Numbered from the stretch's first letter, positions 1 to 10,821 are shown. The stretch: DNA of 64,000 nucleotides from Linanthus parryae (GCA_023055425.1 JALGPY010000001.1:136487368-136551367); one strand, 5' to 3'. Notes: generated from the letters alone by a model not told the origin. Numbers and translations: made by a program.

Positions 1-2697
1 GAGGTTGATCCGCCGGTTCTACAAGAAGTTGTACAAAGAATTGGCCTCGTCCAAGACAACACAACGGTCGGTGAGTATCTTCCGTGGTTCAAGAAGATAA
101 GGAGTTGTTCAATGATGAGTAGAAGTAGAGGGTTGTTAGTTTGATCTTGGGGGCCCTAGGGATGCCGATTGGGCGATAAGGAATCCAGTCTGGGTTGTCC
201 AAACTTGTTGGTTATTAGGAGCACCTGACAGAGGTGAACTAGGCAGCCTTGTGGCTAGATCACTTCAGGACACAGAATGTGAAGAGCAAGACTGGGGAAA
301 CCTTACGCGGAAATGGTTGCGTGCTCATTCTTGTGGTAATTTTGTTATACTTTGTCCTTTATTTTGATTGTGTTGTTTAATACTTTAACGACTCCTTCTT
401 AAAATCTAATTTTGTTATTATATTTTCTTTGTACTTGGAAAAGTTCTGCCCCAAATTTCTGGACAATCCAAAAGGCTGCAAAGACAAGAAAGAAAGTCCC
501 AAATTGAAATTTTGGAAGACATCTGATGTATCAAAGAGATGGAAGTATGTCCTTTCGAACAAGAATGTGAGTCACACTTCACAGTAACCTTAGGTTTTCT
601 TTTTTAACTGTTAATGACATTATCTTAAGTGTTAAGCTCCTTATTCTGGTGTTCTTTGTAGTTGAAGCTGAAAAAAAAAGTTATGAAGAGCCAATTAGTG
701 AGAAGGCTGTTGCACCTGTAATTCAATTAGTTCTCCCACCAGGGGATTATTTGAAGGATATTGTGGGATACTTGGCAGGGAAGTATGACCCGGAGACTCT
801 CTTGGCCATGTTTGCCACCGAAAACAAAAACAAGAGAAAGGCTCTACATGAGGAGGAGAGGGAAGATGGAAGAAAGAGGATGAAGGATGAGGAGAGCAAG
901 AAGGAGGAAGATGAGAAGAAGCAGGAAGATGAAGGAGAGGAAAAGAAGAAGGGGGATGAATAGAAGGAGGAAGAGGAAGGAGGGAAAAAGAAGAAGGGGG
1001 GTAGAGAGGATAAAGAAGAAGAACCTTTTGAGAAGAAGCAGAAGATGGATGAGGACGAGGTTAACTCTGTGCTGGAGGTGGTTCGTGATGTCAGCTCTGA
1101 CTGTGAGGTAATTGAATTATCTTTTTTAACTTTACACCTAAGGTATCTGTTTACAATTTTCACATCTCTAATTACTTTTTTTATTTGTTAGGTGGTATCC
1201 TTGGGTTCTTGGGAGAACCCAAGGAGAAACTTAGATGTGTTTGTCCGGGGAAAGGCCCTTTGGATTATTAGAGGGTCTACTAGGGTATCGCGGCGTAAGA
1301 AACAAAAGAATCCTGAGGAATTGACCTGTCTCCCAGAGATGCCTTCCCTGGAACAATGCTGGCTCCACTACTTTATGACCCACAATACGAGCCTCAGTAC
1401 GACGACAAAAGCGACAATCCCAGAGTTCCACTAAGTTTGCGAGAGTAAGTGTAAACTTTCAAATTTCCTAACTAATTTGTATAAGACACACAAATTTGTT
1501 TGTATTTATGGTTTGATTTGTTATTAACTCTGCAGTGAGTTGGTTGTTGACATGGGTGGCTATCAAAAGCTGATGAGGTATTCCGCGTGGCGCCTTAGAG
1601 ATGAAAAATGGTTTGACAATGAAGTAAGTATTTATTTTTGTTGATCTAACAGAGTTTCTTAAGACAATTATAATCCTCTCCCGTCATCATAACACTGTTC
1701 TATTCCCTTTTTAAACAATTAGGTGATTGATACATACTTGCAATTCCTTCATCTCAAAGAAAGCAGCCGCGAATTAGATGGAATCAAGCGGATATGGTAC
1801 CTCGGAACAGTTTATGCCGTAAATTCATTCCCTTGTTATTTGATAATTTCCCTCAATTTAAAATTCATCTACAAAATGGCATCATTAATTGTAATTCTTG
1901 TTCAGCCCACGGAGGGTCTTAATTTTTTCAGAGTGTTCGATCAGTTTGGAGGAATGTGGAGCGAGATGGGATACGTAAGTTTCACGATTTTTATCAATAC
2001 AAGTTGCTTTATACTTTCATATTTTGTTGAAATTATTTTATTTTGACTTGTTAATGAAATAGATTGCCCTGCCGATGAATGTCCATCGGACGCACTGGTT
2101 CATGATGGTCTTTTCTTTCGTCGAAAAAGAAATATTCATCTTGGACTCGCAGTCTGGATGTGGGTATGATGAGAGGAATGTAGCTAGAAAAGTTAATCAA
2201 ATGCACGAGGTTCTATCCTACTACCCAGAGTACTGGGATGACATTAAAAAGTGGGTTGTGTGGTACATGAACGACGACGTTCCCCAACAACCGAACGGGT
2301 AATAATCTAATTCATTAGAAGTTACTACTAATTTGTTAAACTTACTATCTTATGTATTGAAACTTTATTCTGGTTTAACCTATCAGGTATGATTGTGACC
2401 CTCATGTCTGATTCTTCATGACCCACTTGAGGGATTTGATTCCAACCACAAAGAAGAATTTCGATGTCCAAGTGGAGCAGCTCATAATCTAGGTTGCTAA
2501 TGAAATGGCTAGATCAGACTACAACCAACACTTTGCCCAATTTTTCAAGGAGTTGATGAAATTCAATTCAAGAGAATGTCTATGAGTTCCAGAACATGTA
2601 CCAGAAATTTGATACTGTTTCTAATGTTTTATTGGAGTCCGGGAAGTCGCCGAGGAAGTCGCCGAGAAAGTCGGCGGAGAAGAAGGGAAAAAAGTGA
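1..2697 (+). pseudogene. Ulp1-type SUMO-protease-like gene, broken
   Basis: Ulp1 enzymes are cysteine proteases that process SUMO; many plant copies are transposon-borne. Eight or so exons with GT-AG borders can be read: a doubtful one at 1-133, a Lys/Glu-rich exon 649-1108, then about 1192-1450, 1535-1623, 1722-1830, 1904-1972, 2063-2299 and 2387-2697. The exon at 1722 has the family's VIDTYL motif. The catalytic set is visible: His in HRTHWF (2093), Asp in ILDS (2144), Cys in YDC (2394). The last exon ends in a KSPRKSPRKS basic tail and TGA at 2695. In-frame stops at 961 (TAG), 2409 (TGA, five codons after the Cys) and 2490 (TAG), plus a frame conflict in the 1192 exon, mark it as dead. Family call is fairly safe; exon 1 and the true start are not. 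Confidence 0.65.
649..1108 (+). other. Lys/Glu-rich low-complexity exon of the Ulp1-like pseudogene
   Basis: Purine-rich coding exon encoding long KKxEE runs, ending at a GT donor after 1108. The charged, disordered segment precedes the protease domain, as in many plant Ulp1-like proteins. One TAG at 961 interrupts it. The serine/phenylalanine-rich reading on the opposite strand is only its complement. Confidence 0.5.
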
Positions 2698-2699
2698 AA

Positions 2700-3168
2700 T
2701 TGTGTTATGTTTTTGGGGGGTTTTGTAACATGACAAATATTTATGTCAGTAAATATTGTTGGTTGTTTGGGAGAATGTATGTTATGAACAATGTTTCCCA
2801 ATGTTGATGAGGCAATGTTTTTTTGCTTATTATTTGATGGCTTGTGTTGTTTTCTGAACTGCTTGTGTTTTTTTGTGAACACAAACTGTGCAGTTAAAGT
2901 TATTTAAGGTGCATTTGGTGTTGGCCAACTACCCTCACCTACCAAAACATAATTAATAAATGCACTACTAGGTTATTGTTTATCCATTTTAAAGTGTTGA
3001 GGTCTTTATCTTAAATGTAGATACCTGCATTTATATCAACCAACCTACCCACTGCCCGCTTTTCATACTATCTCCAACCACTCTCAACTAACTCTTTATT
3101 TATCTCTTCACTCTCAGATCTCATCTGTTCTCCTTCTCTTTCACCATTCTCTTCTTTCTCTCTAAGAA
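2700..3168 (+). promoter_or_regulatory. Intergenic spacer and 5' leader of the GRF gene
   Basis: AT-rich spacer between the Ulp1-like gene and the next start codon. The last 110 bases are a pyrimidine-rich CTCTTTC leader typical of plant 5' UTRs, running to ATG at 3169. No clear TATA box or other gene was seen. Confidence 0.4.
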
Positions 3169-3170
3169 AT

Positions 3171-3175
3171 GTCTC
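3171..3175. repeat. Target-site duplication GTCTC, left copy
   Basis: GTCTC directly before the 5' LTR matches GTCTC at 6890-6894 directly after the 3' LTR. The right copy supplies the bases of codons 2-3 of the interrupted GRF gene. Confidence 0.85.
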
Positions 3176-4874
3176 TGTAATATCCCAATTTTTGACATTA
3201 TATTTTCAGACTTTTGGAGCTAATTATTATATTCTTTTGGAGAAAAAGTAATAATAATGGTCTTTTTATGATAATTGGATGGAAGATATTTGGAGGATCA
3301 TATTTGATAATTATCATGTGTTGTCTAATCCACATACTTTGGAGTATTTTGAGGAGCATGTTTGGTACACTATGGGTGGGTTTGGTGTGGACTTTTTTGT
3401 GGATTTTAATCCAAAATCCACTTTTCAGCTTTTTGTACTTTTTGTTAAGGTTTGGTATGAACTTTTTTGATTGGATTTTGGATTTTGGATTTTCAAGTTG
3501 TAGTGTAGAAAAGGTGGAAGCAAAAAGTTGGGTTTGGGTGGATTTTTTGTGTCTTTTTTCATCATATCATACAAATGACAATAATACCCCTACTAAACAA
3601 CAAAACTGACACATCACTGACCTTCAATAAATAGACAAAAAGGATAAAATGGTAAGTTTCGCTAAACAACAAAACTGTCACATCACTGACTTTTTAACAT
3701 CACCAACTTTTTTTACCAAACCCATGCATCTTTTTTCTTGAACTTTTGTGTCACGAACTTTTTTCCACCATCTTAAAAGACAGCTTAAAATTCAAAAAGT
3801 CTACACCAAACCCACCCTATATGTGTTGTCACTTTTAAGATGAATTGTCTAGTAAAAAAGTGTTGTCTTTTCAAAAATAAAATAATGGTAAAAGATGTGT
3901 TGTCTTGTCAAAAAGAAAAGTATTGTAAAAGATTTGTTGTCTTGTCAAAAATGTGTTGTCAAATAAGAGTTATCTTGTCAAAATTGTATGGTCTAGCCTA
4001 GTCTAAGTTTCTTGGAGACCAAGCAACATATTCATTAAGTAATTGTCCTAATTTTTAATGTTGTTGATGTGACAAATTTCTTGGAGGCTACACAACCATT
4101 TGGGTATAAATAGGGAGTACTTTTGCTTCTTCCACCAAACTTGGCACAACAAAAAATATCTAGAAAGAGAGTTAGAGAGAAAGAAAATAGAGAAATATGA
4201 AGAAGATGATTTTGAAGTAGTTAGGGAGCATGGAGGAAATATGTGATTTTTGGAGAATTTTGGGAGCACATAACCAAGAGGATTCTTAAGGCCTTGTTTG
4301 AAAATTTGAGGTAGGGGGTTACTATCGCAATTTACCCGTTCTATTATTGCGTGCATTTTTATGTGGAAAGTTATGTGATATTATCTTCAAAATGAGTTCG
4401 TAAAACGATATTTATAGTCGTATGTTTTTATTTTCTCCACTATGTGCTCCATGTGACAATATACGTGATTTTAGTACGGTATTTGTTGATAGTGGTCACC
4501 TGCTGTACCAGTGATCGTTCTACTGAGCTGTGAGCTCACACCCTAACAGATTTTGCAGGTCAAAATACGTCCAGGAGCAGTCAAAAATATCAAATTAAAG
4601 ACAAGATGGGAATTTTATGAGTTTATTATGTGTTTTGTATTTATTTGTAAATCACGATACAATATTTTGTAAGTAAAACGCTTCCGCAATATTGTGTAAT
4701 CAATTGTGAGATCAAAATTGTATTTGGCCGATGTGTGAGGAGTACAGAAATGTTCTGATAAGTTTTGGCCCGGAGAGGCAATTTTGGCCCGAGATGGCAA
4801 TTCTGTTGTGATCAGTTCTCTCTCATTCGGAAATATATAAATGTATTTTCTGTTATATTATTCGGGTCGCGACA
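3176..4874 (+). repeat. 5' LTR of the 3.7-kb Gypsy element
   Basis: Begins TGTAATATCCC and ends GGGTCGCGACA, aligned to 5584-6889 for most of its length. It is longer than its partner because of a 444-bp MITE at 3374-3817. Confidence 0.85.
3374..3817. mobile_element. Tourist/PIF-Harbinger-like MITE inside the 5' LTR
   Basis: 444 bp with terminal inverted repeats GGGTGGGTTTGGTGT and ACACCAAACCCACCC, flanked by TAT on both sides (3371-3373 and 3818-3820). The 3' LTR lacks it, reading straight through as GTACACTATGTGTTG near 5776, which is an empty site. No coding capacity. The TIR style and 3-bp duplication fit PIF/Harbinger, although TAT is not the usual TWA target. Confidence 0.8.
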
Positions 4875-4876
4875 AA

Positions 4877-4889
4877 TGGTATCAGAGCT
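4877..4889 (+). promoter_or_regulatory. Primer-binding site (initiator Met tRNA)
   Basis: TGGTATCAGAGCT, two bases after the 5' LTR, complements the 3' end of plant initiator Met tRNA and would prime minus-strand DNA synthesis. Confidence 0.85.
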
Positions 4890-4932
4890 CGAGCCAGCCG
4901 GAAGTGTGAGGAATCCACCCTACCCGACACTT

Positions 4933-5080
4933 GCGCCCGGGACTCGGTCTTGGCTAACGTGATCCAAGCGAGGTATGCCGGATATGTGACTGGGGTAGCG
5001 TGTGGTACCCACGTTGCCTAGCTCCTGCGCCCGGGACTCGGTCTCGGCTAACGTGATCCAAGCGAGGTATGCCGAATTCG
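4933..5080 (+). repeat. Tandem duplication (94-bp period) in the Gypsy internal region
   Basis: A block starting GCGCCCGGGACTCGGTCT and ending GAGGTATGCCG occurs at 4933 and again at 5027, nearly identical. It sits just behind the primer site, where packaging signals usually lie. Confidence 0.7.
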
Positions 5081-5583
5081 TAAGGGGGGAAGCGTGGGAA
5101 CACCGCCTGGTTATGCAAAAGCAAAGTATTGTGAGTTGCAAGTGTTAATAAAAAGATTGACAAACTTTTTAAGGTGGATAGAGCAACCCTATTGATATTT
5201 TGATACTATATCATAAAACGTGATTTAATGAGTTTCTAACTGCCATACTTGTATTACTATTTTTTTAAGAAGAAAAAAAGTATTTTGTCTATTTAAAATG
5301 TTAGTGCAACGAGTTCTTAAAAAATATTTGGTGGCATTGTTTTAGCAGCTCTTGAGTAAAACTTTTTGCTTAATAGATAAAGGTTGAGGTTAGTCTAAGT
5401 AACTTTTTGAGAGGTTAGTCTTGATGTCAGTCATTTATTTTGGTGATAATTTTATGAAATATTTGAGGATTATTTTTATCAGAGTGCGCAGCGGAATATT
5501 CATATATTGTAGTCCATGTTTTGAGTGTCTTGGGAGCTAAAAGATGTAATTTCGAGGACGAAATTCTTTTAAGGTGGGTAGAT
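5080..5583 (+). other. Non-coding remainder of the Gypsy internal region with polypurine tract
   Basis: AT-rich, no protein domain. It ends in GAGGACGAAATTC and a purine-rich AAGGTGGGTAGA at about 5570-5582, the plus-strand primer before the 3' LTR. Confidence 0.6.
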
Positions 5584-6889
5584 TTTAACATCCCAATTTT
5601 ATATTAGATTTTCATAATTTTAAGGCTAAGTATTATATTCTTGTGGAAAAATAAATAAATGATAATGGTCTTTTTATGATAATTGGATGGAAGATATTTG
5701 GAGGATCATGTTTGATAGTTATCATGTGTTGTCTAATCCACATACTTTAGAGTTTTTTGAGGAGAATGTTTGGTACACTATGTGTTGTCTCTTCTAAGAT
5801 GAGTTGTCTAGAGAAAAAAATGTGTTGTCATTTCAAATAGAAAATGTTGGTGAAAGATGTGTTGTCTTGTCAAAAAGAAAAATATTGTAAGAGATTTGTT
5901 GTCTTGTCAAATATGGGTTGTCAAGATGTGTTGTTTTATCAAAGAAGTGTTGTCAAAGAGGAATTGTCTTGTCAAAATTTGTATGGTCTAGCCTAGTCTA
6001 AGTTTCTTGGAGACTAATCAACATATTCTTTAAGTAATTGTCCTATTTTTTTATGTTGTTGATGTGACAAATTTCTTGGAGGCTACACAACCAATTGGGT
6101 ATAAATAGGGAGTACTTTTGCTTCTTCCACCACACTTGGCACAACAACAAATATCTAGAGAAAGAGAGTTAGTGAGAGAAAATAAAAGATAGAAATAGGA
6201 AGAAGATGATTTTGGAGTTGTTAGGGAGCATGGAAGAAAGATGTGATTTTTTTGAGAATTTTGGGAGCACATAACAAAGAGGATTCTTAAGGCCTTGTTA
6301 GGAAAAAAAATATGAGGTAGGGGATTACTATCGCAATTTACTCGTTCTATTATTGCATGTATTTTTATGTGGAAAGTTACGTGATATTACCTAAAAAAAT
6401 GAGTTTTGTAAAATGATATTTATAGTCGTATGTTTTTATCTGCCCCGCTATGTGCTCCATATGACTATATACGTGATTTTAGTACGGTATTTGTTGATAG
6501 TGGTCCCCTGCTGTAGCAGTGATCGTTCTACTGAGTTGTGAGCTCACACCCTAACAGATTTTGCAAGTCAAAAATACGTCCAGGAGCAGTTAAAAATATT
6601 AAAGTAAGGACAAGATGGGATGGGAATTTTACGAGTTTATTATATGTTTTGTACTTATTTGTAAATCAAAATACAATATTTTGTAAGTAAAACGCTTTCG
6701 CAATATTCTCTAATCAATTATGAGATAATTTTTGTATTTGGCCGATGTGTGAGGAGTACCGAAATGTTCTGATAAGTTCTGGCCCGGAGAGGCAATTTTG
6801 GCCTGATACGGCAATTTTGTTGTGATCGGTGCTCTCTCATTTCGGAAATATTTAAATGTATTTTTCATTGTATTTTCCGGGTCGCGACA
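5584..6889 (+). repeat. 3' LTR of the 3.7-kb Gypsy element
   Basis: Homologous to 3176-4874, ending GGGTCGCGACA. The first bases are TTTAAC rather than TGTAAT, so the terminal TG is mutated. It lacks the MITE of the 5' LTR. Confidence 0.85.
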
Positions 6890-7290
6890 GTCTCAACATA
6901 GTGTAAGCTCTTCACCCTCACCAAGCAATCCACCTTCATATTCAAGAGGAGATGCATCCCGGAGGTCAGGGTGTAGGCCTGTGCAATGTTTCTGTGGCCG
7001 TTACCCGGTAAGTCGTACCGCACATACGCCCGAAAATGATGGACGCATGTTTTGGACTTGTTCAAGGCCTAGAGGTCAACAATGCAACTATTTCTACTGG
7101 GAAGATGAATTTCCCAGTCCGTGTTGTGCTCCAGATATCCAACAAATTCAGGAGGAGGTAACAACGTTGAGTATGAGACTCGTAGGGGCCGAGAATGCTT
7201 CAAAAGCCCACTATTTTCGTGTGAAACTGTTGTATGTTGTGATTTTTGTCATTTTCAACATTTTAATTTCAAAGTACGATAGTTTATCCT

Positions 7291-7523
7291 ATTTTTTTTA
7301 GGGAAATCAAACTGTATTAGATTAAACAACGACCATTACATCACTTGAGTCCTTTCTAATATAATCATTTAGCCAGAAAGGAACATTATCTGAAGAAACC
7401 TGTGTTTCAATATCGTTCTCCTTCGCGTGGAAAGCCAGTAAATGAGCTGCTTGATTGGAAGATCTGTGACGGTGAACCACTTGCAAACCCGTAAACAAGT
7501 CCCTACATTCTGCAATATACTAG
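7291..7523 (-). pseudogene. LINE RNase H C-terminus and poly(A) tail
   Basis: Minus-strand reading ECRDLFTGLQVV, then NQAAHLLA, the conserved RNase H tail of plant LINEs, ending in a stop before the poly(A). A TAG lies just after the Gypsy insertion junction. It continues the domain at 22886-23200. Confidence 0.75.
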
Positions 7524-7528
7524 ACAAC

Positions 7529-8155
7529 TGTAGATACTGCTTTCTGACATGACAGATCTTGGCCACGTGGCAGCCATCCAGCACACCATATTGTGCTCCA
7601 TACACACAGGATCACCAGCCGAGCTGATCCATGTGGGGGCTGCGAGACAGAGCCCTCGCATACCACTGCACGGGACTTGTAGGGACTTAGTGGTTTGGAG
7701 GCTAGAGTAAGCCCTGTCGCGTGCGAGCCAAGCCCGCGCGCGACCTTTAGTAACTGTTTTGAGAGATTTATGGCACGAGCTCCATAAACCCGGTCAATCC
7801 GGTCAAACCCGGTCAACCTCGTAACGGTTCCGGTATTCGCGCACCACGTGCTCTAGCGGTCCCTATATACTCGGACGAACGTGCCGTTATGGTTAAGCTA
7901 ATTAAGCCGCCATTAATGGGCGCATTAACCACACTACAACGGTCATGTTCTCCAGTATATATAGATCGTCAACCTTTCCATACAAAGGAGAACACACTTG
8001 CCATACGCGGAAGCTCTGCCAAACCTCTGTCTCTCTCTCAGACATTGCTACTGACTTACTCTCTCCCTACACACACCCCTATTCTTCCTGTGCGATCCTT
8101 GATCCACTACACACGGTGCACACGGAGGTCTCCCCGCCGGAATCTCTTGTGCACA
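7529..8155 (+). repeat. 5' LTR of the Tat element
   Basis: Starts TGTAGATACTGC, ends TCTTGTGCACA; 627 bp, almost identical to 22254-22880. Confidence 0.95.
7956..7964 (+). promoter_or_regulatory. Probable LTR TATA box
   Basis: TATATATAG within the LTR, with a CT-rich stretch downstream that would be the start of the RNA. An earlier CTATATACT near 7864 is an alternative. Confidence 0.5.
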
Positions 8156-8158
8156 TTT

Positions 8159-8175
8159 TGGTGAACCCGACGTGA
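8159..8175 (+). promoter_or_regulatory. Primer-binding site of the Tat element
   Basis: TGGTGAACCCGACGTGA begins three bases after the LTR; TGG pairs with a tRNA CCA end. The tRNA is not identified here. A near-identical sequence (TGGTGAACCCGGCGTG) lies next to another LTR remnant at 51625-51643 on the minus strand, which supports its role. Confidence 0.65.
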
Positions 8176-8196
8176 AACTTACCGGCAAAAGCAACC

Positions 8197-10809
8197 ATGT
8201 CTCAGGAAGATGATGTCAGCAACCGATCGCCTTCCACCGAAACTCCCTCGGGAGACGAGACCCGCCGTACTCCGACGACTCCCGGCGAAGCACCGGCGCT
8301 AGAGTCTTTGGACGCCACCGTCCAAAGCCAGGCAAAAGCTCTTAAGTCTCAATCCGCGCAACTAGAAAAGATCTTGGCTGTTCTGGGCACCCTCGCACCA
8401 AATCCTCCGCCAGCCACCGCTATCCCTCAGGGAGGAGGAACCCCTACTGCTCCAGGATTGGGAGTGCCAGCCACACCTCCCAACCCCCATTTGCAGACTC
8501 CACCGTCGGCTGCGCAACTGCCTTCGGTTCAAGGATCAACGGCACAAATGCTGCCTCCTGCTGCTCACGCTCCTCAGCCCTCGGCTTTGGCGTCCAACCC
8601 AACTTTGCAGTACCCTTTGCCTCCCCCAACGATGATCTGGGGAAATACGGGTACTCAGTATGCTCCCAATCCTCCGACGGCATATGTGTCGCCACCACCC
8701 ACGGCGACCCCTCCAGCAACTACCGAGGGGAGCATTCCAGAATGCATGACGTCTTTGCAAAAGCGCGTGGACACCATCCTGGCTCATCAGTCATTCGCGG
8801 ATACCATTATCCCGAAGCTAGACAATGATCCACCTGTTCCGCGAGAGATCTATCTCATGCCTAACCCGGCGGGGTACAAGGCTCCCAAATGGGATAAGTT
8901 CGAGGACGTCAATGGAAACGCTCATGAGCATGTCATGCGTTTCATTGATGTCATGGGTCCGTACGGAGCTGATCCCAAACTGTTGATGCGAGAGTTCCCA
9001 AAATCTCTCGGGAATGTAGCATACAAATGGTACCGGACATTGGAGGCCGGATCCGTGAAGACTTGGGACGACATGGTCCAAAAGTTCTATACCAAGTTCT
9101 TTCAAATGGAGGAAAAGGTGACAATGATCCATCTCTCGCGGATGTATCAGAAGCGCGAGGAGGATGGGATCACCTTCATCAAGAAATTCCGGGCGAAATC
9201 CTTGGAGTGCAAAGACCCAATGCCCGAAAGCCGGCTCGTGGAGATATGCCTGCAGTGCATGCGAGATGAATACAAAGGTATGCTCATTAATTTTCAAACA
9301 CCTACGTTTTCAAAACTAATCGAATGCACAAAGAACATCGAGCCCATAGTCGAGAGACAGAAAAAGAAGAACGCTCCAGAGCGACCCGCGAGCGGCACCA
9401 CTTACAAGATCGGAAGGTTCAGCTACAAGCGGGGACGTGAAGCTGAAGTCAACACAGTTTCGCCCCAGAAACAAGCGAAGGTTGTGAACTTCGATGTACC
9501 GCCTCTGCCATGCTCGGTAGAGGAAGCGAGTGACCTCTGCAAACAGTGGCGCAAGGACGGCGTCCTACCACCGCTCGAGAAAACACCCTCCAAGGAGATG
9601 GTGAGGGACCCTAAGTGGTGCGAGTACCACGGCAAGATCATGCATCCCACCGCCGAGTGCAAGAAACTCAGGTTCGCATTCGATCAGAAGATGAAGAACG
9701 GCGAGCTAATCGTCAGCGACAACAGGAAGGACGTGCGCAACAACCCACTTCCTGCCCATACAGAGTCAGGCTCGAAAGGCAAAGAGGTCGCCATGATCTC
9801 GATCGTAGACTTGGAGGAAGTCGCAGAGGATGGTCTACCCATCATTGCTGAGGTCCATCAAGATGAAGACTATAGCATGGACACGGAGGATGAACGTGCC
9901 GACCGCATGAAAGGGTCGCATGGCTTCAACAAATTCTTCGACGAGATGAATTTCTCCGAGAGGTGCCGGGCTGATATGACGAAAGCAATCTTAAGGATAG
10001 CGGAGGACTACGAAGAAGACCTCGTGGTCTCCAAAGGGAAGGTCATCAGGGCGTCTCGTTCCACGGAAAAGATCATGACCTTTTCCGCCAGCGACAAGAA
10101 GACGGATACGAGCCACCAAAGGCCTCTGTACGTGACCGCCATCGTCAATGGCGTCGAATTCAAGCGAGCATTCGTCGATGGAGGAGCAGCGGTCAACGTT
10201 GTTCCACTCCACACACTAAAGCTAGCAGGGATCCCCGAGCACAAGGTAGTCAAACGTCCATCTCCGCTGGTGGGATTCGGAAGCGACTCTAGAATGACGA
10301 TCGGATGGATCCGCCTGGGCGTCCAGATTGGCAAGATCAAGTGCTCGGCGAAGTTCTATGTCATAGACGCGAACACCACATACCACATGATTATAGGTCG
10401 AGCCTGGATTCATCGCTTCGACGCAGTCCCTTCGACGGCTCACCAGGTTATGAAAGCTATATGGAACGACAGAATAGTCGAGATACCGGCTTCGACTAAC
10501 CCGTTCAACTTGGACGAAGCACACCTCAGCGAGGCGGTGTGGTTCACTGAGATGGCGGACGAGCAAACACCCGGGCCTTTCAGCCCTACTCCTTTGCCTC
10601 TCTGGGAGGACATCAAGGACCAGTCACCTGCGGGCGTGATGGTGACAAGGGAAGATGCCAAGGAAAAGCCGCCTACACGCGAAGAGGCGCCACGTATCGC
10701 ATATCATCGAAAGAATGTGTACACTTTAAAAAGGATCGCAAAGCATGACCCCGAGGGCAAGGAGATAGAGAGCTTCTATGCCAATGGGAAGAAATGCTAT
10801 CGCATATGA
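8197..10809 (+). CDS. gag: Tat Gypsy Gag-protease
   Basis: 870 residues. A Pro/Ala-rich, low-complexity N-terminus (to about 200) precedes the capsid-like Gag domain (about 225-390, with WYRTLEAGSVKTWDDM and FTKFF-type motifs), which packages element RNA. A CHHC knuckle (CEYHGKIMHPTAEC) starts near residue 475. The aspartic protease follows with FVDGGAAVN (Asp at residue 661; the family usually has D-[ST]-G) and the flap-side IIGRAWIHRF near 730. The frame is open throughout and the stop TGA at 10807 separates it by 12 bases from the RT frame in the same register. The leader from 8176 has no other ORF. Domain calls are safe; whether the DGG protease is active is unclear. Confidence 0.88.
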   Translation: MSQEDDVSNRSPSTETPSGDETRRTPTTPGEAPALESLDATVQSQAKALKSQSAQLEKILAVLGTLAPNPPPATAIPQGGGTPTAPGLGVPATPPNPHLQTPPSAAQLPSVQGSTAQMLPPAAHAPQPSALASNPTLQYPLPPPTMIWGNTGTQYAPNPPTAYVSPPPTATPPATTEGSIPECMTSLQKRVDTILAHQSFADTIIPKLDNDPPVPREIYLMPNPAGYKAPKWDKFEDVNGNAHEHVMRFIDVMGPYGADPKLLMREFPKSLGNVAYKWYRTLEAGSVKTWDDMVQKFYTKFFQMEEKVTMIHLSRMYQKREEDGITFIKKFRAKSLECKDPMPESRLVEICLQCMRDEYKGMLINFQTPTFSKLIECTKNIEPIVERQKKKNAPERPASGTTYKIGRFSYKRGREAEVNTVSPQKQAKVVNFDVPPLPCSVEEASDLCKQWRKDGVLPPLEKTPSKEMVRDPKWCEYHGKIMHPTAECKKLRFAFDQKMKNGELIVSDNRKDVRNNPLPAHTESGSKGKEVAMISIVDLEEVAEDGLPIIAEVHQDEDYSMDTEDERADRMKGSHGFNKFFDEMNFSERCRADMTKAILRIAEDYEEDLVVSKGKVIRASRSTEKIMTFSASDKKTDTSHQRPLYVTAIVNGVEFKRAFVDGGAAVNVVPLHTLKLAGIPEHKVVKRPSPLVGFGSDSRMTIGWIRLGVQIGKIKCSAKFYVIDANTTYHMIIGRAWIHRFDAVPSTAHQVMKAIWNDRIVEIPASTNPFNLDEAHLSEAVWFTEMADEQTPGPFSPTPLPLWEDIKDQSPAGVMVTREDAKEKPPTREEAPRIAYHRKNVYTLKRIAKHDPEGKEIESFYANGKKCYRI

Positions 10810-10821
10810 AGGTGCGCGGGG

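Larger units (their letters stand above)
3176..6889 (+). mobile_element. Non-autonomous Ty3/Gypsy LTR element (Tekay/Del-like), 3.7 kb
   Basis: Two direct LTRs (3176-4874 and 5584-6889) bound a 709-bp internal region without coding capacity. The 5-bp target duplication GTCTC (3171-3175 and 6890-6894) proves one insertion event. The primer site TGGTATCAGAGC follows the 5' LTR by two bases, and the internal end GAGGACGAAATTC plus AAGGTGGGTAGA polypurine tract resembles Tekay/Del chromoviruses. It depends on enzymes from relatives. LTR divergence, including indels, points to an old insertion. Confidence 0.85.
3169..7301 (+). pseudogene. GRF-type zinc-finger membrane protein gene, split by a retrotransposon
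   Basis: The start codon ATG-TCT lies at 3169-3174 and the next codon (CAA) continues at 6894 after the Gypsy insertion, so the reading frame resumes exactly. Downstream, a Ser/Pro-rich leader leads to a GRF zinc finger: CFCG (6987-6998), NDGRMFWTC, QQCNYFYW. GRF fingers bind single-stranded nucleic acid in DNA-repair proteins. A coiled segment follows, then a hydrophobic helix (KLLYVVIFVIFNILI) near the C-terminus, an arrangement common in plant GRF proteins. The final FF and stop come from the poly(T) of a LINE inserted at 7291, so the native C-terminus is also lost. The domain call is strong; the gene is almost certainly inactive because the start is 3.7 kb from the body. Confidence 0.75.

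Noticed and set aside
747..1163. Serine/phenylalanine-rich minus-strand protein
   Set aside because: It is the complement of the Lys/Glu-rich exon of the Ulp1-like gene.
4877..4889. tRNA gene fragments at the primer-binding sites
   Set aside because: Only 12-17 bases match a tRNA end; no cloverleaf can be folded around them.
7291..7320. Target-site duplication of the 7.3-kb LINE
   Set aside because: The flanks at 7290 and 24875 share only short, imperfect words such as CAAAGTAC and CAAATAC; not enough to claim.
10807..10809. Programmed stop read-through between Gag and Pol
   Set aside because: The two frames are in register, but no read-through context or downstream structure could be shown, and two further plain nonsense stops exist in pol.
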